Virus record (IMG/VR): IMGVR_UViG_3300032246_000826
Coordinates: 1-38,141 of that record
Origin: a virus
DNA: 38,141 nucleotides
Reading direction: 5' to 3' (one strand)
Of the stretch, positions 23,577 to 32,800 are shown one piece after another. The position numbers were made by a program, and so were the translations under genes. The notes under the pieces were generated by a model that was not told where the DNA came from, made no database searches, and saw nothing but the letters and a program-made list of their open reading frames with translations. Each line of letters opens with the position of its first letter. Positions within the stretch are counted from its first letter, which is position 1.

Positions 23577-24614
23577 TTATTTAAATATTTCCCAATTAAG
23601 AACTACATCATTTACGAATTTTTTAGTTAATATGGCCGATGTGTGTCCATACCAACTTTTTTCTAAATATTTTTTTTGTTCATCTACATTCATAAAATTC
23701 ATTTCTCTCCATAATACGTTTGGCAATTCACCATCTATATTAGAGTCAAAATTTCTAATACTCCATTCTATAATTCCACCATACAAATGTACAAAATTTT
23801 CTTCATAAAACCAAAAGTATTTTTTAAAATCTATTTTATCTGCATATGTTTTTACATATGAATTGTTAAAATGTAAATCTTTTTGTTCCCATGTATCACA
23901 AATATCTTTATTTTCTATAATACATTCATATACTGATTTTGATTTTGGTGTATGATAAAATGGTGGCGTTTTTCCTTCTTCTAAATATTTTTTACTAAAA
24001 TTATTACTCATAGTAAAAAATTTAATATTTTCAATCCCATTCGATTTACAAAAATCTAATAACATACAAATATATTCAAACCATTCAAAATATCTTTCAT
24101 CATATGATAGAAGATTTTGATGATAATTCCAAATAAATGTATCTAAATTTATAGGATTTTCTGTCATATTATATCCACCTGTCAAATGAAAATATCCTTG
24201 TTGATATGGTGATACTTTATCTTTACCATTTATTAAATAATCAACAGTATGTGGCCAACTTTCAGTATTTTTTTGAAATCTTAAAGCTGGGTTGGCTTTT
24301 TGATATTTTTCAGGAGTTACAAAAAATGAATTTCTAGTTAAAGAAGTAAACTGTGCAATAACACTTATATCGTTTGGATTAACTCCTTCTTTTAATAAGT
24401 CTGAAATTTTATATATAATAGAACGAATTATTGTTTTATTATCATTCGTAATTGTTCCATAATTATGAAGTATATGTGTTTCCTTTAAAGATTCTTGTAG
24501 CCAATGTGCCCAAGTCCAATCTTCAATTCTATCATTTAACCAATGTTTTTCATCATATAAATTACAACGATAATTATTTGTAAAAGAACATCCCGATATT
24601 ACAACATGCTTCAT
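23577..24614 (-). CDS. SGNH/GDSL hydrolase-like protein
   Basis: 345 residues. The start HVVISGCSFTNNY has the GDSL block I form with Ser10 as candidate nucleophile. WAHWLQESL, an NYGTITNDNKTIIRS stretch (block II/III-like) and VIAQFTSLTRN follow in family order. The C-terminal SWYGHTSAI fits block V with His324, but the usual Asp three residues before the His is Trp. It resembles the truncated protein at the right edge of the window. SGNH enzymes in glycan clusters often add or remove acyl groups, so an acyl-editing role fits the neighbours. Activity is uncertain given the altered block V. Confidence 0.6.
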   Translation of the reverse strand: MKHVVISGCSFTNNYRCNLYDEKHWLNDRIEDWTWAHWLQESLKETHILHNYGTITNDNKTIIRSIIYKISDLLKEGVNPNDISVIAQFTSLTRNSFFVTPEKYQKANPALRFQKNTESWPHTVDYLINGKDKVSPYQQGYFHLTGGYNMTENPINLDTFIWNYHQNLLSYDERYFEWFEYICMLLDFCKSNGIENIKFFTMSNNFSKKYLEEGKTPPFYHTPKSKSVYECIIENKDICDTWEQKDLHFNNSYVKTYADKIDFKKYFWFYEENFVHLYGGIIEWSIRNFDSNIDGELPNVLWREMNFMNVDEQKKYLEKSWYGHTSAILTKKFVNDVVLNWEIFK

Positions 24615-25615
24615 TATAATCTGCTTTTGTATTCTAAAATAGATTTAGTCAAACCTTCTTTTAAAGTAGTTTGTGGTAAAATTCCATAATGTTTTTGTTT
24701 TTTAGAACCTAAACATCTAATAGGGTCTCCGTTTGTTTTTGTAGAATCCCAAGTTATAACTTTTGTTTTGCCTGTGATTTCTTTGTAACATTCAACAATA
24801 GTTTCAATTGTTTCTTTAATAGTTACTGCTTCTGCGCAACCAAAGTTAATAATATCTTTAACTTCTTTTTTAACTACATCCAATGAAGCTTGTGCAACAT
24901 CATCTCCAAATACAAAATCTCTTTTAGATGAACCATCTCCCCAACAAACCATTTCTTCTCCGTCTACATTAAATAATTTCCAAATATTAGAACTAATAAC
25001 AGTTGCATCTTGTGCAAAATTATCATTTGTTCCATATATGTTGGAAGGTCTAATTACAGTCCAATTATCCCAACCATACTGAACTCTTAATGAATCCAAT
25101 GTAAGTTCTCCCATTCTCTTTGTCCAACCTGGATGCCAATCTAAACGAGATGGGGTTGATGCCCAAGTTTCTTCCTGATTCCAAGTATCTTCTTCATTCA
25201 TCACATCTGCCGGCTTATAAACTCCAACCGATGAAAGATATACAAACCAATCTACTTTTGCATCAAACGATGCTTTAATCATATTTGTATTAAACATCAA
25301 CATTGGAAATAAATAATCCGCGGGATTTTGTGATGAACGAGCTGGTGAACCTTTAACACCTGCGATATGTAATACGATGTTAATATCATCCATATTAAAT
25401 AAATCTTCACAATGAGATAAATATGTCAAATCCGTTTTAACTAAAGTTAATTTATCGTGTCCATATTGTTTTTGTAAAAATTCTAAATTTTCACTAAATT
25501 TAAGGTCTACGGCATATACTTTAGCTGCGCCATCTTCTAAACATTTTCTAACTGTTGGTAAACCTACTAATCCATTAGCTCCGGTTACAATAACTTTTTT
25601 TCCTGTAAATTCCAT
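24614..25615 (-). CDS. NAD-dependent epimerase/dehydratase-like (extended SDR 2)
   Basis: 333 residues. TGANGLVG (11-18) is the Rossmann motif, YLSSVGVYKP carries the Ser, and RPSNIYGTND with WGDGSSKRDFVFGDDVA are typical of GDP-fucose-synthase/epimerase-like SDRs. The active-site YxxxK reads PGWTK (162-166), so the catalytic Tyr position is Pro while the Lys is retained. NAD(P) binding should be intact; classical oxidoreduction chemistry is doubtful unless another residue (for example His161) serves as acid/base. It is coupled by a one-base overlap with the SGNH gene. Confidence 0.78.
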   Translation of the reverse strand: MEFTGKKVIVTGANGLVGLPTVRKCLEDGAAKVYAVDLKFSENLEFLQKQYGHDKLTLVKTDLTYLSHCEDLFNMDDINIVLHIAGVKGSPARSSQNPADYLFPMLMFNTNMIKASFDAKVDWFVYLSSVGVYKPADVMNEEDTWNQEETWASTPSRLDWHPGWTKRMGELTLDSLRVQYGWDNWTVIRPSNIYGTNDNFAQDATVISSNIWKLFNVDGEEMVCWGDGSSKRDFVFGDDVAQASLDVVKKEVKDIINFGCAEAVTIKETIETIVECYKEITGKTKVITWDSTKTNGDPIRCLGSKKQKHYGILPQTTLKEGLTKSILEYKSRL

Positions 25616-25616
25616 T

Positions 25617-27029
25617 TTATATTATTTTTTTATTTTCGTAATCAAATTTTATTTGTCCAAATATTTCATCAAAACATTCATATTTTTCAAATGTATATAA
25701 ATGTTTTTTATTATATAATAAAATATCAACAATTGAGTAATACCAATTATGCATTTCTTCTATTGTCATATTTTTTAATTTAAGTAATTCTTTTTCTAAA
25801 AGTAATGTTCTTTTTTTAGGGTCTTTTTCTAAATCATAACTTTCATCTATAAATGGTTCAAATGTTTTAAATCCTAATTTTCTTAATTCGGCTAATGTTA
25901 AATAATCTCCAAATACTATAAATGGTTGTAAATTTGAAACCGGTTTAAATATCTTTTCTGAAAGAAATACATTTGGTCCAAAAAATGTTTCGGTTACTAA
26001 ATGAAAATACGAATCTGAATACCAAGTTTTTTTATTGTTTTTAGAACCAAAATTTGATTTTTGTTCAGGTAATAATATATCAGTATCTTCTTCGTATGGT
26101 AACAATGCTTCTAATTCTGATGTGTATTTATTAATATTTTCATTTGTATCAATATACACTTGCTCTATTGCACTTTTTAATCTATTTTTTGATGTTTTTT
26201 GAATGAATGTAAACATTCCTTCTTTTAACAAATCATATTTTAATGCAAAATAGCCCATAATAGCTCTTTGTGGCTTTTCCATAGTTCTATTTGGACAAAT
26301 GAATTTATTTTTTCTAATTATTGATGAATTTAAATCCTCTTCTTTAAATAATTCACACATATAACCCAAATTACCTACACACGGAAATTCTTTTATTTGG
26401 TCTACATATCCTCTAATAAATAAATGTCCATTATATATTTTTACTTTGCTAGATGGATGTTTTTCATAATATTCTACAAATTTACTTCCACCTAAAAATA
26501 TAATATTTGAACCATCTATTCCCAACTCATTTAATTGTATTTCAAATTTTCTAATATTATTTTCATCATATAATGGGTCATGTGTTATGTTGATTAATAT
26601 TTTAACTTTACCAGATTTTAAATGATTCAATATATCAATTGGAATTATATCTTTAAAATAATATTCATAGGATGTATCTCCTATTTTAAATTTATTTAAA
26701 TCATTTAAACCACTCAAAGTTGCTTTAATTTCAATTGGATAGATATAGGTAAACTCATCATCCAATATTTGATTTGATGAAATTATATTTGTTCTAAAAT
26801 TTCTACCAAAATAATTTATCAATTCCGAATGGCCAAATTTTATAACTTTTTCTTCCGCATTATTTTGTAATGCTTTAAACCAATCCATTTTTAAATTTCT
26901 CTTTATAGAATCTTGTATAAAATCACATATAGCAGGGTGTGTACCATTACCATGTGGTTTTCTTTCTCCACCTTCAATATACCAATCAGTATATATTAAT
27001 TTAAAATACAACCCATTTACCGCTTCCAT
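25617..27029 (-). CDS. GT10/exostosin-like glycosyltransferase
   Basis: 470 residues. The C-terminal third holds TETFFGPNVFLSEKIFKP (346-363), then QPFIVFG, LRKLGFKTFEPFIDESYD and a helical tail. The TE...SEK..KP arrangement is like the nucleotide-binding region of GT10 fucosyltransferases and exostosin-like enzymes. The N-terminus has YTDWYIEGGERKPHGNG and a Rossmann-like KVKILINITHDP strand. Probable role is sugar transfer to a phage or host glycan. The start overlaps the E1-alpha-like gene by 29 bases, and no downstream Met exists before residue 50, so the true start is uncertain. Confidence 0.6.
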   Translation of the reverse strand: MEAVNGLYFKLIYTDWYIEGGERKPHGNGTHPAICDFIQDSIKRNLKMDWFKALQNNAEEKVIKFGHSELINYFGRNFRTNIISSNQILDDEFTYIYPIEIKATLSGLNDLNKFKIGDTSYEYYFKDIIPIDILNHLKSGKVKILINITHDPLYDENNIRKFEIQLNELGIDGSNIIFLGGSKFVEYYEKHPSSKVKIYNGHLFIRGYVDQIKEFPCVGNLGYMCELFKEEDLNSSIIRKNKFICPNRTMEKPQRAIMGYFALKYDLLKEGMFTFIQKTSKNRLKSAIEQVYIDTNENINKYTSELEALLPYEEDTDILLPEQKSNFGSKNNKKTWYSDSYFHLVTETFFGPNVFLSEKIFKPVSNLQPFIVFGDYLTLAELRKLGFKTFEPFIDESYDLEKDPKKRTLLLEKELLKLKNMTIEEMHNWYYSIVDILLYNKKHLYTFEKYECFDEIFGQIKFDYENKKII

Positions 27030-27630
27030 AGTGAGGATATTTTGATTTATATGTATAATGTATTACGTCTGATGGTACTTCTCTTTTAGTATTCCAAGTT
27101 GCTTCAGTAGGTGTATATGTTGAAACTGCATTATCTTCTACAATAAATACAATTGGTAAATCAAAGTTTCTTGCATATTTGTGAACTTCGTAAAATATAC
27201 CACTTTCAAATGACATATCACCTACAAACACAAATACTTTTTCATCACTACCGTTTTGTTTAATTCCCATTGCTACTCCCAATGCTACCGAAAGAGTACC
27301 ACCTACAATTGCGGATGAATAAAACTTTTCATCAATATTACAAAGAGTAATTGATTTTCCTTTAAGAATTTCTTCTTCAATCCAATCAATAGGAACTTCT
27401 TTTAATAATGCGTGATAGTGAGAACGCCATGTACTAAAAACCCAATCCGAAGTTTTAATTCGTTTGAATATTTCAATTAGTTGTTCTTCATTTCCGTTTG
27501 ATAAATGAATTGGGCCTCGTATCTTTCCATCTTCCCAATGTTTTACTATTAAATTTTCAAAATCAATTAATGATTCTGCTGTGTGTTGAATATCTCTTAA
27601 TATTGGATATTGTTCTAAGTTTTGTATCAT
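27001..27630 (-). CDS. TPP-dependent E1 alpha-like subunit
   Basis: 209 residues from the ATG at 27630. That ATG overlaps the RmlC-like stop as ATGA; an upstream ATG at 27669 would lengthen it by 13 residues. It has the E1 alpha layout: IHLSNGNEEQL, VFSTWRSHYHALL, IVGGTLSVALGVAMG, and the TPP motif GDMSFESG (137-144) followed by VEDNAVST (164-171), the GD-x-...-N metal/pyrophosphate site. It is short compared with typical E1 alpha (about 330-360). With the E1-beta-like protein it should form a TPP enzyme that transfers a two-carbon or acyl unit; the sugar-pathway role is inferred from neighbours. Confidence 0.75.
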   Translation of the reverse strand: MIQNLEQYPILRDIQHTAESLIDFENLIVKHWEDGKIRGPIHLSNGNEEQLIEIFKRIKTSDWVFSTWRSHYHALLKEVPIDWIEEEILKGKSITLCNIDEKFYSSAIVGGTLSVALGVAMGIKQNGSDEKVFVFVGDMSFESGIFYEVHKYARNFDLPIVFIVEDNAVSTYTPTEATWNTKREVPSDVIHYTYKSKYPHYGSGKWVVF

Positions 27631-28172
27631 CTGTCTCTTTTTTGTAATATGGGGTTGATTGTTGGCCATTCCATTTGATATTCCGGGTCATTCCATTTAA
27701 CCACTCCTTGTTCATCCGCATCCACATAACCATCTTTATAAAATAAATTATAATGGAACATACAATCAGTTAATGCGTAATGTCCGTTTGCAAAACCCGG
27801 TGGAACTAATATTTGATTTCTATCTTTCTCAGTTATCATAAAAGATTCCCACTCTCCAAAAGTAGGACTTTCTTTTCTCATATCTAAAACAATTAGGTAA
27901 ATATCTCCAACTGCTGCTTGAACTAATTTCCAAGTCTTATTATCGTAATGTAATCCTCTTAATACACCTTTATATGATTTTGAGAATCTACCATGAATAC
28001 TAATTTCTGATTTATCATAATGGATTTGAGTCATTACAGGATGTTCCTCTGAATGAAAGGTTGTAAATATTTCACCTCTATATTCTCTATAAATTGATGG
28101 AGTATATGTTGGTACTTCATAACCGAATTTTTTTGATGGAGTAATTTGAAACTCATCCCATTTATTACTCAT
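27627..28172 (-). CDS. dTDP-4-dehydrorhamnose 3,5-epimerase-like (RmlC family)
   Basis: 181 residues, the normal RmlC size. Features in order are GRFSKSYKGVLRGLHYD (active-site His region), KLVQAAVGDIYLIVLDMR, SPTFGEWESFMI, QILVPPGFANGHYAL (cupin core) and an end of WNDPEYQMEW. It epimerises a 4-keto-6-deoxy NDP-hexose at C3/C5 in rhamnose and related pathways; the exact substrate is unknown because RmlA, RmlB and RmlD are not in the window. It is coupled at its end (ATGA) to the E1-alpha-like gene. It is followed upstream by SDR 1, a plausible partner. Confidence 0.85.
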   Translation of the reverse strand: MSNKWDEFQITPSKKFGYEVPTYTPSIYREYRGEIFTTFHSEEHPVMTQIHYDKSEISIHGRFSKSYKGVLRGLHYDNKTWKLVQAAVGDIYLIVLDMRKESPTFGEWESFMITEKDRNQILVPPGFANGHYALTDCMFHYNLFYKDGYVDADEQGVVKWNDPEYQMEWPTINPILQKRDR

Positions 28173-28173
28173 A

Positions 28174-29139
28174 TTATGTTTGATTTGCGTATCCTAAAGG
28201 AAAACCATTTCTAAATTCTGCTCCCATTTTGGGAACTATCATTTGATATCCTTGAATTAATTGTTTAATACCTTTATCCAAATCCCACTCTGGCATCCAA
28301 CCAGTCGCTTCTATTTTAGCGTTTGATACGATGTAATCTCTTTTATCAGGGTCCTCATAAAAGTCGTTGTATGATACCGCAAAATCCTTTACATGGGATT
28401 GTATCTTTTTTAACAATTCTTGCTTTGAAAGATTTGCCGAACTCAATCCTACATTAAAAACTTCACCTCTATATGTTTCATAATTTTCTAACATAAAAAG
28501 GAATGCAGATGCTACATCTTCAACATGAATAAAGTTCCTTTTAAAATTTTTCTCAAATACTACAATGTATTTATCCGTAATTGCTTTATAAACAAAATCG
28601 TTTACTAACAAATCGGTTCTCATTCTAGGTGAAACTCCAAAAACAGTTGCTAATCTAAATGTAATTGCCGATGTATTTGCTTTTAAAAAGTTTTCAGCAT
28701 CACATTTAGTTTGTCCATAAACTGAAATAGGTGTAAGTGGCGATTCTTCAGTACATTCGCTTTGCCCAACTCCAATTCCATATCCACTATTTGTATTTGG
28801 ATATAAAATCTTTTTATCTTTTGCAAATCTTACAATATTAAAGATTTGATTAAAGTTTATTTCTTTTGCTAAATTTGGGTCAGATGCGCATGCGGGAAAT
28901 CCCACAATTGCTGCTAATGGGATGATAATATCTGCTTCTTTACATAACCTTTCCAATTCGGTTACGTTACGAACATCTCCGTAAATAAATTTGAATTTTG
29001 GATTAGATGTATATTGGAGTAATGAAGTTTGATTAAATAATAATTTATCTAATACAACAACATCGTATCCAGCATTCAACATTTTACCAACAATTACAGA
29101 ACCTAAATAGCCTGCCCCTCCTGTAATAAGTACTTTCAT
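28174..29139 (-). CDS. NAD-dependent epimerase/dehydratase-like (extended SDR 1)
   Basis: 321 residues. TGGAGYLG (6-13) is the Rossmann motif and GDVRN the adenine-pocket region. SVYGQTK (139-145) carries a complete YxxxK pair (Tyr141, Lys145), unlike the two other SDRs here. FRLATVFGVSPRMR and FIHVEDVASAFLF are typical of nucleotide-sugar 4-epimerases and dehydratases. The active site looks intact, so it is likely the catalytically competent SDR of the cluster. It sits one base from the RmlC gene, suggesting consecutive steps on one NDP-sugar. Confidence 0.82.
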   Translation of the reverse strand: MKVLITGGAGYLGSVIVGKMLNAGYDVVVLDKLLFNQTSLLQYTSNPKFKFIYGDVRNVTELERLCKEADIIIPLAAIVGFPACASDPNLAKEINFNQIFNIVRFAKDKKILYPNTNSGYGIGVGQSECTEESPLTPISVYGQTKCDAENFLKANTSAITFRLATVFGVSPRMRTDLLVNDFVYKAITDKYIVVFEKNFKRNFIHVEDVASAFLFMLENYETYRGEVFNVGLSSANLSKQELLKKIQSHVKDFAVSYNDFYEDPDKRDYIVSNAKIEATGWMPEWDLDKGIKQLIQGYQMIVPKMGAEFRNGFPLGYANQT

Positions 29140-29146
29140 AACTTCT

Positions 29147-29896
29147 TTAAAAATATATATTGTGTTCTATGTAAAATTGCGGATAGTTTCCACTAAAACT
29201 TATATCCCATACTTTATATCTATTGAAATGGTCAAAATCACACATAAATGCAAAATTCTTTCGTAATGGATAATCGTAATTTAATTTTCTTAAATCATTA
29301 AATACAACATGACTATATTTGTCTTTGTAATTATCTACGATATCTTGTATATCTATTAATTGTAATTGTTTATTTAGTACAAAACATAGTTTATATTCAA
29401 AATCGCCATACCCTCTATGTTCTTCTGGTCCAATCATACTACCACACCCAAACCAATAAAAAGCTGATTCATATGATTGCCTTTCGTCATTTTCAAAATA
29501 AATTGTTCCTACTAATTTATTATTAACATAGCAATCTATTTTTCTTTCTACAAAATTATCACAAATCATATTGTATTCATTGAATTCATTTAATTCAATG
29601 TCTGCTAATCCATAAAATATTTGTTTAACCTTTTGCTCTCCATTTTCATCTTTAAACCAATATGTAAATACAACATTTACATTTCCAAAATCATCTTTAA
29701 AAGCCGAAATACCCGAATGCATTCCATTTCTAGCAAACATATATGCTTGCTTATTTTCTAATTTTTCAGGAAATAATTTTGCAGTCAAATGTACTGTAAA
29801 ATCCTCTTCCATCCATCTATCAATTCTATCCGATACTGCGTATCTACTTTCTGGTAAAATGAAAAATATATTTTCTTTACTAACTACTAAACTCAT
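29147..29896 (-). CDS. LamG/concanavalin-A-like domain protein
   Basis: 249 residues, beta-rich throughout. The strand pattern (FTVHLTAKLF, SGISAFKDDFGNVNVVFTYW, EYNMICDNFVERKIDCYVNN, KLVGTIYF, YGDFEYKLCFVLN) resembles the jelly-roll LamG domain inserted in the three GT7-like neighbours, here without an enzyme. It could be a stand-alone lectin or a carbohydrate-binding virion protein. Family assignment rests on strand pattern and context, not on one strong motif. It ends a few bases before SDR 1. Confidence 0.55.
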   Translation of the reverse strand: MSLVVSKENIFFILPESRYAVSDRIDRWMEEDFTVHLTAKLFPEKLENKQAYMFARNGMHSGISAFKDDFGNVNVVFTYWFKDENGEQKVKQIFYGLADIELNEFNEYNMICDNFVERKIDCYVNNKLVGTIYFENDERQSYESAFYWFGCGSMIGPEEHRGYGDFEYKLCFVLNKQLQLIDIQDIVDNYKDKYSHVVFNDLRKLNYDYPLRKNFAFMCDFDHFNRYKVWDISFSGNYPQFYIEHNIYF

Positions 29897-29899
29897 AAC

Positions 29900-31315
29900 T
29901 TAAACTTTTATTGTTTTACAAAAATTATAAAATTCTTCTAATTCTGGAAATGTTTTTACAAAATTAGTTCCTCTACGAATATCATGGTTAGAAAAGTATT
30001 GATAAAAACTATATCTATTTTTCATTTGTTGAGTTGCATCTTGTGGTGCATTCATCCAATCATATATTCTTTTTACTTTTTGAACTTCAACATCACTATA
30101 TCCAATATGTTCAGGACTAAATGATGGAGCTGCATAATATGTAATCAATTTAGATTGGTCTAAAATATATTTTGCAAAATCATAAGGAAGGACTTGTACA
30201 GTTTGGTGTAATGGATATCTTAAATAAGATGAATCCAAAAACACTGCTGAATTCCAATATCTATCCGTTGAAGCGTAAGTATCTTTCAATCCATATACGT
30301 TGTGGATTAGTGTTTCGTAATTAAATACACTCAATGCATTGTATGTAGACATGAACGTAATAATTACTCTCGGGCATTCCGTTAATATTTTATTTACGTG
30401 GTCCCAAAATCTATTAAATTCTAAACCAGTTCTAATATATTCAGCTTGTTCTCCCCAAGTATCTACGGATGTAAAAATTACAATTTCTTTTACTCTACCT
30501 TCATCTTCAATTTGTTTAATTTTTTCAATAAACTTTTCAACCAATGAAGTAGGCACACCTAAATTAGAATTAATTGCTAATTTTAATTCGGTATTTGGAT
30601 TTTCTTGTTCTAAGATATAATCCAATACTTTCCAAGTATCCTTTGCCATCAATGGTTCTCCACCTGTAATTCTGAATGTATGTAAATCTCTATATAAATC
30701 AGGCCACCATTTCCAAAATGCTTCTACATATGGATTATGTTCTCTGGCAGGAATTGGAAATTTATCTTCTAACTTCAACCAATCCGGTGAATTAAAATTA
30801 TCCAATGTAGGATACGCTCCATATTGTTCAATTTCTTCTACCCACTTAGAACTAAATGCCGGTCCGCAATATGAACATTTAAAGTTACAAGCATTACTGA
30901 ATGCAACTTCTACATATTTTGGATTATAATCATCTCTCCAATCGGATTCTTTAATTTCTTTTAAAAACGGATAAGACCAACTTTCTCCTGATTTAAATAT
31001 TCTATCACTAAATCTATCGGAATTATCTTCCACTCCCCAACAATAATCACACTCCGAAGGTCTACTACCTTGCAGCATTTCTTTTCTACGAAGTTTTTTA
31101 TATCTCGTATTGTGAAGTGCGGATGGGTTTCGTGCAATTTCTTGTTCTGAAATTTTATGAGTTCTGGGGTGGTGACAAGAATGATTATGGCCATTTTGTA
31201 ACTGTAATGTAACTTGAGTCCATTTAGCTGCACACATTCCTGGTCCAACTTCGTTTAATTCTTCTTTTACTCTCAAATATATCGGATTCTCCGAATAGGT
31301 TTTTTCGTCTGCCAT
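29900..31315 (-). CDS. Twitch-domain radical SAM protein
   Basis: 471 residues. The radical SAM core has CNFKCSYC (143-150) with three cluster Cys in a C-x3-C-x2-C spacing, then a partial TIM-barrel sequence with RITGGEPLMA (GGEP motif). The N-terminal region has four further Cys (28, 47, 89, 92), including ECDYCWGVED, that could bind an auxiliary cluster as in twitch/SPASM proteins. Such proteins occur in phages and bacteria next to glycan genes. Substrate is unknown: peptide or sugar modification are both possible. It follows three GT7-like genes and precedes the LamG-like gene, pointing to glycan or glycoprotein chemistry. Confidence 0.82.
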   Translation of the reverse strand: MADEKTYSENPIYLRVKEELNEVGPGMCAAKWTQVTLQLQNGHNHSCHHPRTHKISEQEIARNPSALHNTRYKKLRRKEMLQGSRPSECDYCWGVEDNSDRFSDRIFKSGESWSYPFLKEIKESDWRDDYNPKYVEVAFSNACNFKCSYCGPAFSSKWVEEIEQYGAYPTLDNFNSPDWLKLEDKFPIPAREHNPYVEAFWKWWPDLYRDLHTFRITGGEPLMAKDTWKVLDYILEQENPNTELKLAINSNLGVPTSLVEKFIEKIKQIEDEGRVKEIVIFTSVDTWGEQAEYIRTGLEFNRFWDHVNKILTECPRVIITFMSTYNALSVFNYETLIHNVYGLKDTYASTDRYWNSAVFLDSSYLRYPLHQTVQVLPYDFAKYILDQSKLITYYAAPSFSPEHIGYSDVEVQKVKRIYDWMNAPQDATQQMKNRYSFYQYFSNHDIRRGTNFVKTFPELEEFYNFCKTIKV

Positions 31316-31325
31316 ATTTTATTTA

Positions 31326-32789
31326 TTAACAATGAACATTAATCATTTTGTGTCTTTCAAATATTGTTGTTGTACTAATATATTTATAATGCATATTATT
31401 AATACCATCATTTTTATAATCAATTTTTCCCTGCTGCATTTCTAATACATATCTTCTTTCATTTCGCGCAGTTGTTTCTCCTTTAGCCCATTTTTCAACA
31501 CCACCTACATTAATCAATCCTTCGGTTTGATGTGGCAAACATAGGAATTTACCATCTCTTCTATGAGGTAAAATTACATCTGGTATTATAATTTCTCTAT
31601 CTTCAAATATAACATTATTTATAAAGCCATCATTTAATTCTGATTGGTCTATTAAATATCCATTCTCAATATCATCAAAATTGTAATGTAAAGCTAATCC
31701 ATTTGTCGAATATTGTCTATGTAATATTTCTACTTCGGCTTCGTCTAATGCTCTATTCCATAATTTAATATCAGCAATTTCGCCTTTAAAAAATGCATTT
31801 GGTTCAAAACCAGCTACCGATGGAGTGTGTCCTATATAAAATGGTTCACTACCATATCTTTTTAAATCATGTCTATATCGTATTGGTGATTGAGTACCCA
31901 TACCATTTCTAGCATTACTCTCTCTACCATTGATATACAAATACATCTTCTTTCTTTTGGAATCTACTACCATAGTAATCCAACTCCATTCATTCTCATA
32001 TCGTTTAACCCATTGATATATTGGTTCTCTATGTGAGTTCCATAACATACCAGTATAAGCTCTACTATTATTAAATGATACTCCCCAATCAAATCCAGGT
32101 TTTCTGATAATTGGATATTCTACAAATTTTCTATCAGAATCTCCTATTAACCATATTGGTGCTTTTTCAATTTGTTGGTCAGCTTTAACTAAAATTGATA
32201 TAGTATGACAAGCTCCAACTGCTAATCGTAATTTATCATCTTTTTGATTTGGAACTTTAATATATGAATTAGTACCATTAAATACTCCTACTTTTTTTGT
32301 TTTTTCGTAAGATAAATTTTGTTTATCAACCATTCCTTCTTGAATACATCTCCAAAACAAATCATCATCTTCCATTCCCCAATCCCAATAATCATTTGAG
32401 TAGCCATTGGTTGCTTGAACTTGTTCTTTTGTAAAAACAACTGCTCCACCAAAGTATTCTTGATATTTTAAATTATAATCTGATTGTGAAATTCTAACTG
32501 CTATATGTTGTGGATTTTCTTCTGGATATGAATAATCACAACTATCATCTTCAGGTACCATATCAATATCATGCCAAACAATATAATCACATCCATCTTC
32601 AAATGCGTGTTTAGCTGCAATGTTTTTCATTAAACCTCTATTAAATAATTTTTCATCGCATTGATGTGCAAGATATATTGTATGTTCAATTCCTCTATTA
32701 GTTAAAAATTCACTAATATGTGGAACAAACTTATTCATATGTTCTTCACGATTCCTATATGGTACACAAACTCCTAACTTATGAGCCAT
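31326..32789 (-). CDS. GT7 beta-1,4-galactosyltransferase-like enzyme with inserted LamG domain (copy C)
   Basis: 487 residues. The N-terminus is a GT7 fold: VPYRNREEHM (9-18), FNRGLMKNI, WHDIDMVP with DxD 74-76, YFGGAVVFTKEQVQATNGYS and WDWGMEDDDLFW (135-146), matching vertebrate beta4GalT motifs. A LamG-like domain (about 168-385, starting VGVFNGTNSYIKV) follows, then the GT7 end resumes (410-487) with RRYVLEMQQG and NDGINNMHY, equivalent to the beta4GalT DGLNS-x-x-Y motif. So the lectin domain is inserted into the transferase, not simply appended. Expected to add hexose to a glycan; acceptor unknown. It is followed at nine bases by the radical SAM gene. Confidence 0.85.
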   Translation of the reverse strand: MAHKLGVCVPYRNREEHMNKFVPHISEFLTNRGIEHTIYLAHQCDEKLFNRGLMKNIAAKHAFEDGCDYIVWHDIDMVPEDDSCDYSYPEENPQHIAVRISQSDYNLKYQEYFGGAVVFTKEQVQATNGYSNDYWDWGMEDDDLFWRCIQEGMVDKQNLSYEKTKKVGVFNGTNSYIKVPNQKDDKLRLAVGACHTISILVKADQQIEKAPIWLIGDSDRKFVEYPIIRKPGFDWGVSFNNSRAYTGMLWNSHREPIYQWVKRYENEWSWITMVVDSKRKKMYLYINGRESNARNGMGTQSPIRYRHDLKRYGSEPFYIGHTPSVAGFEPNAFFKGEIADIKLWNRALDEAEVEILHRQYSTNGLALHYNFDDIENGYLIDQSELNDGFINNVIFEDREIIIPDVILPHRRDGKFLCLPHQTEGLINVGGVEKWAKGETTARNERRYVLEMQQGKIDYKNDGINNMHYKYISTTTIFERHKMINVHC

Positions 32790-32800
32790 CCTATAACTTT

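Noticed and set aside
27631-27669. Upstream ATG for the E1-alpha-like gene
   Set aside because: It would overlap the RmlC-like gene by 43 bases. The ATG at 27630 overlaps its TGA as ATGA, the typical coupled arrangement.
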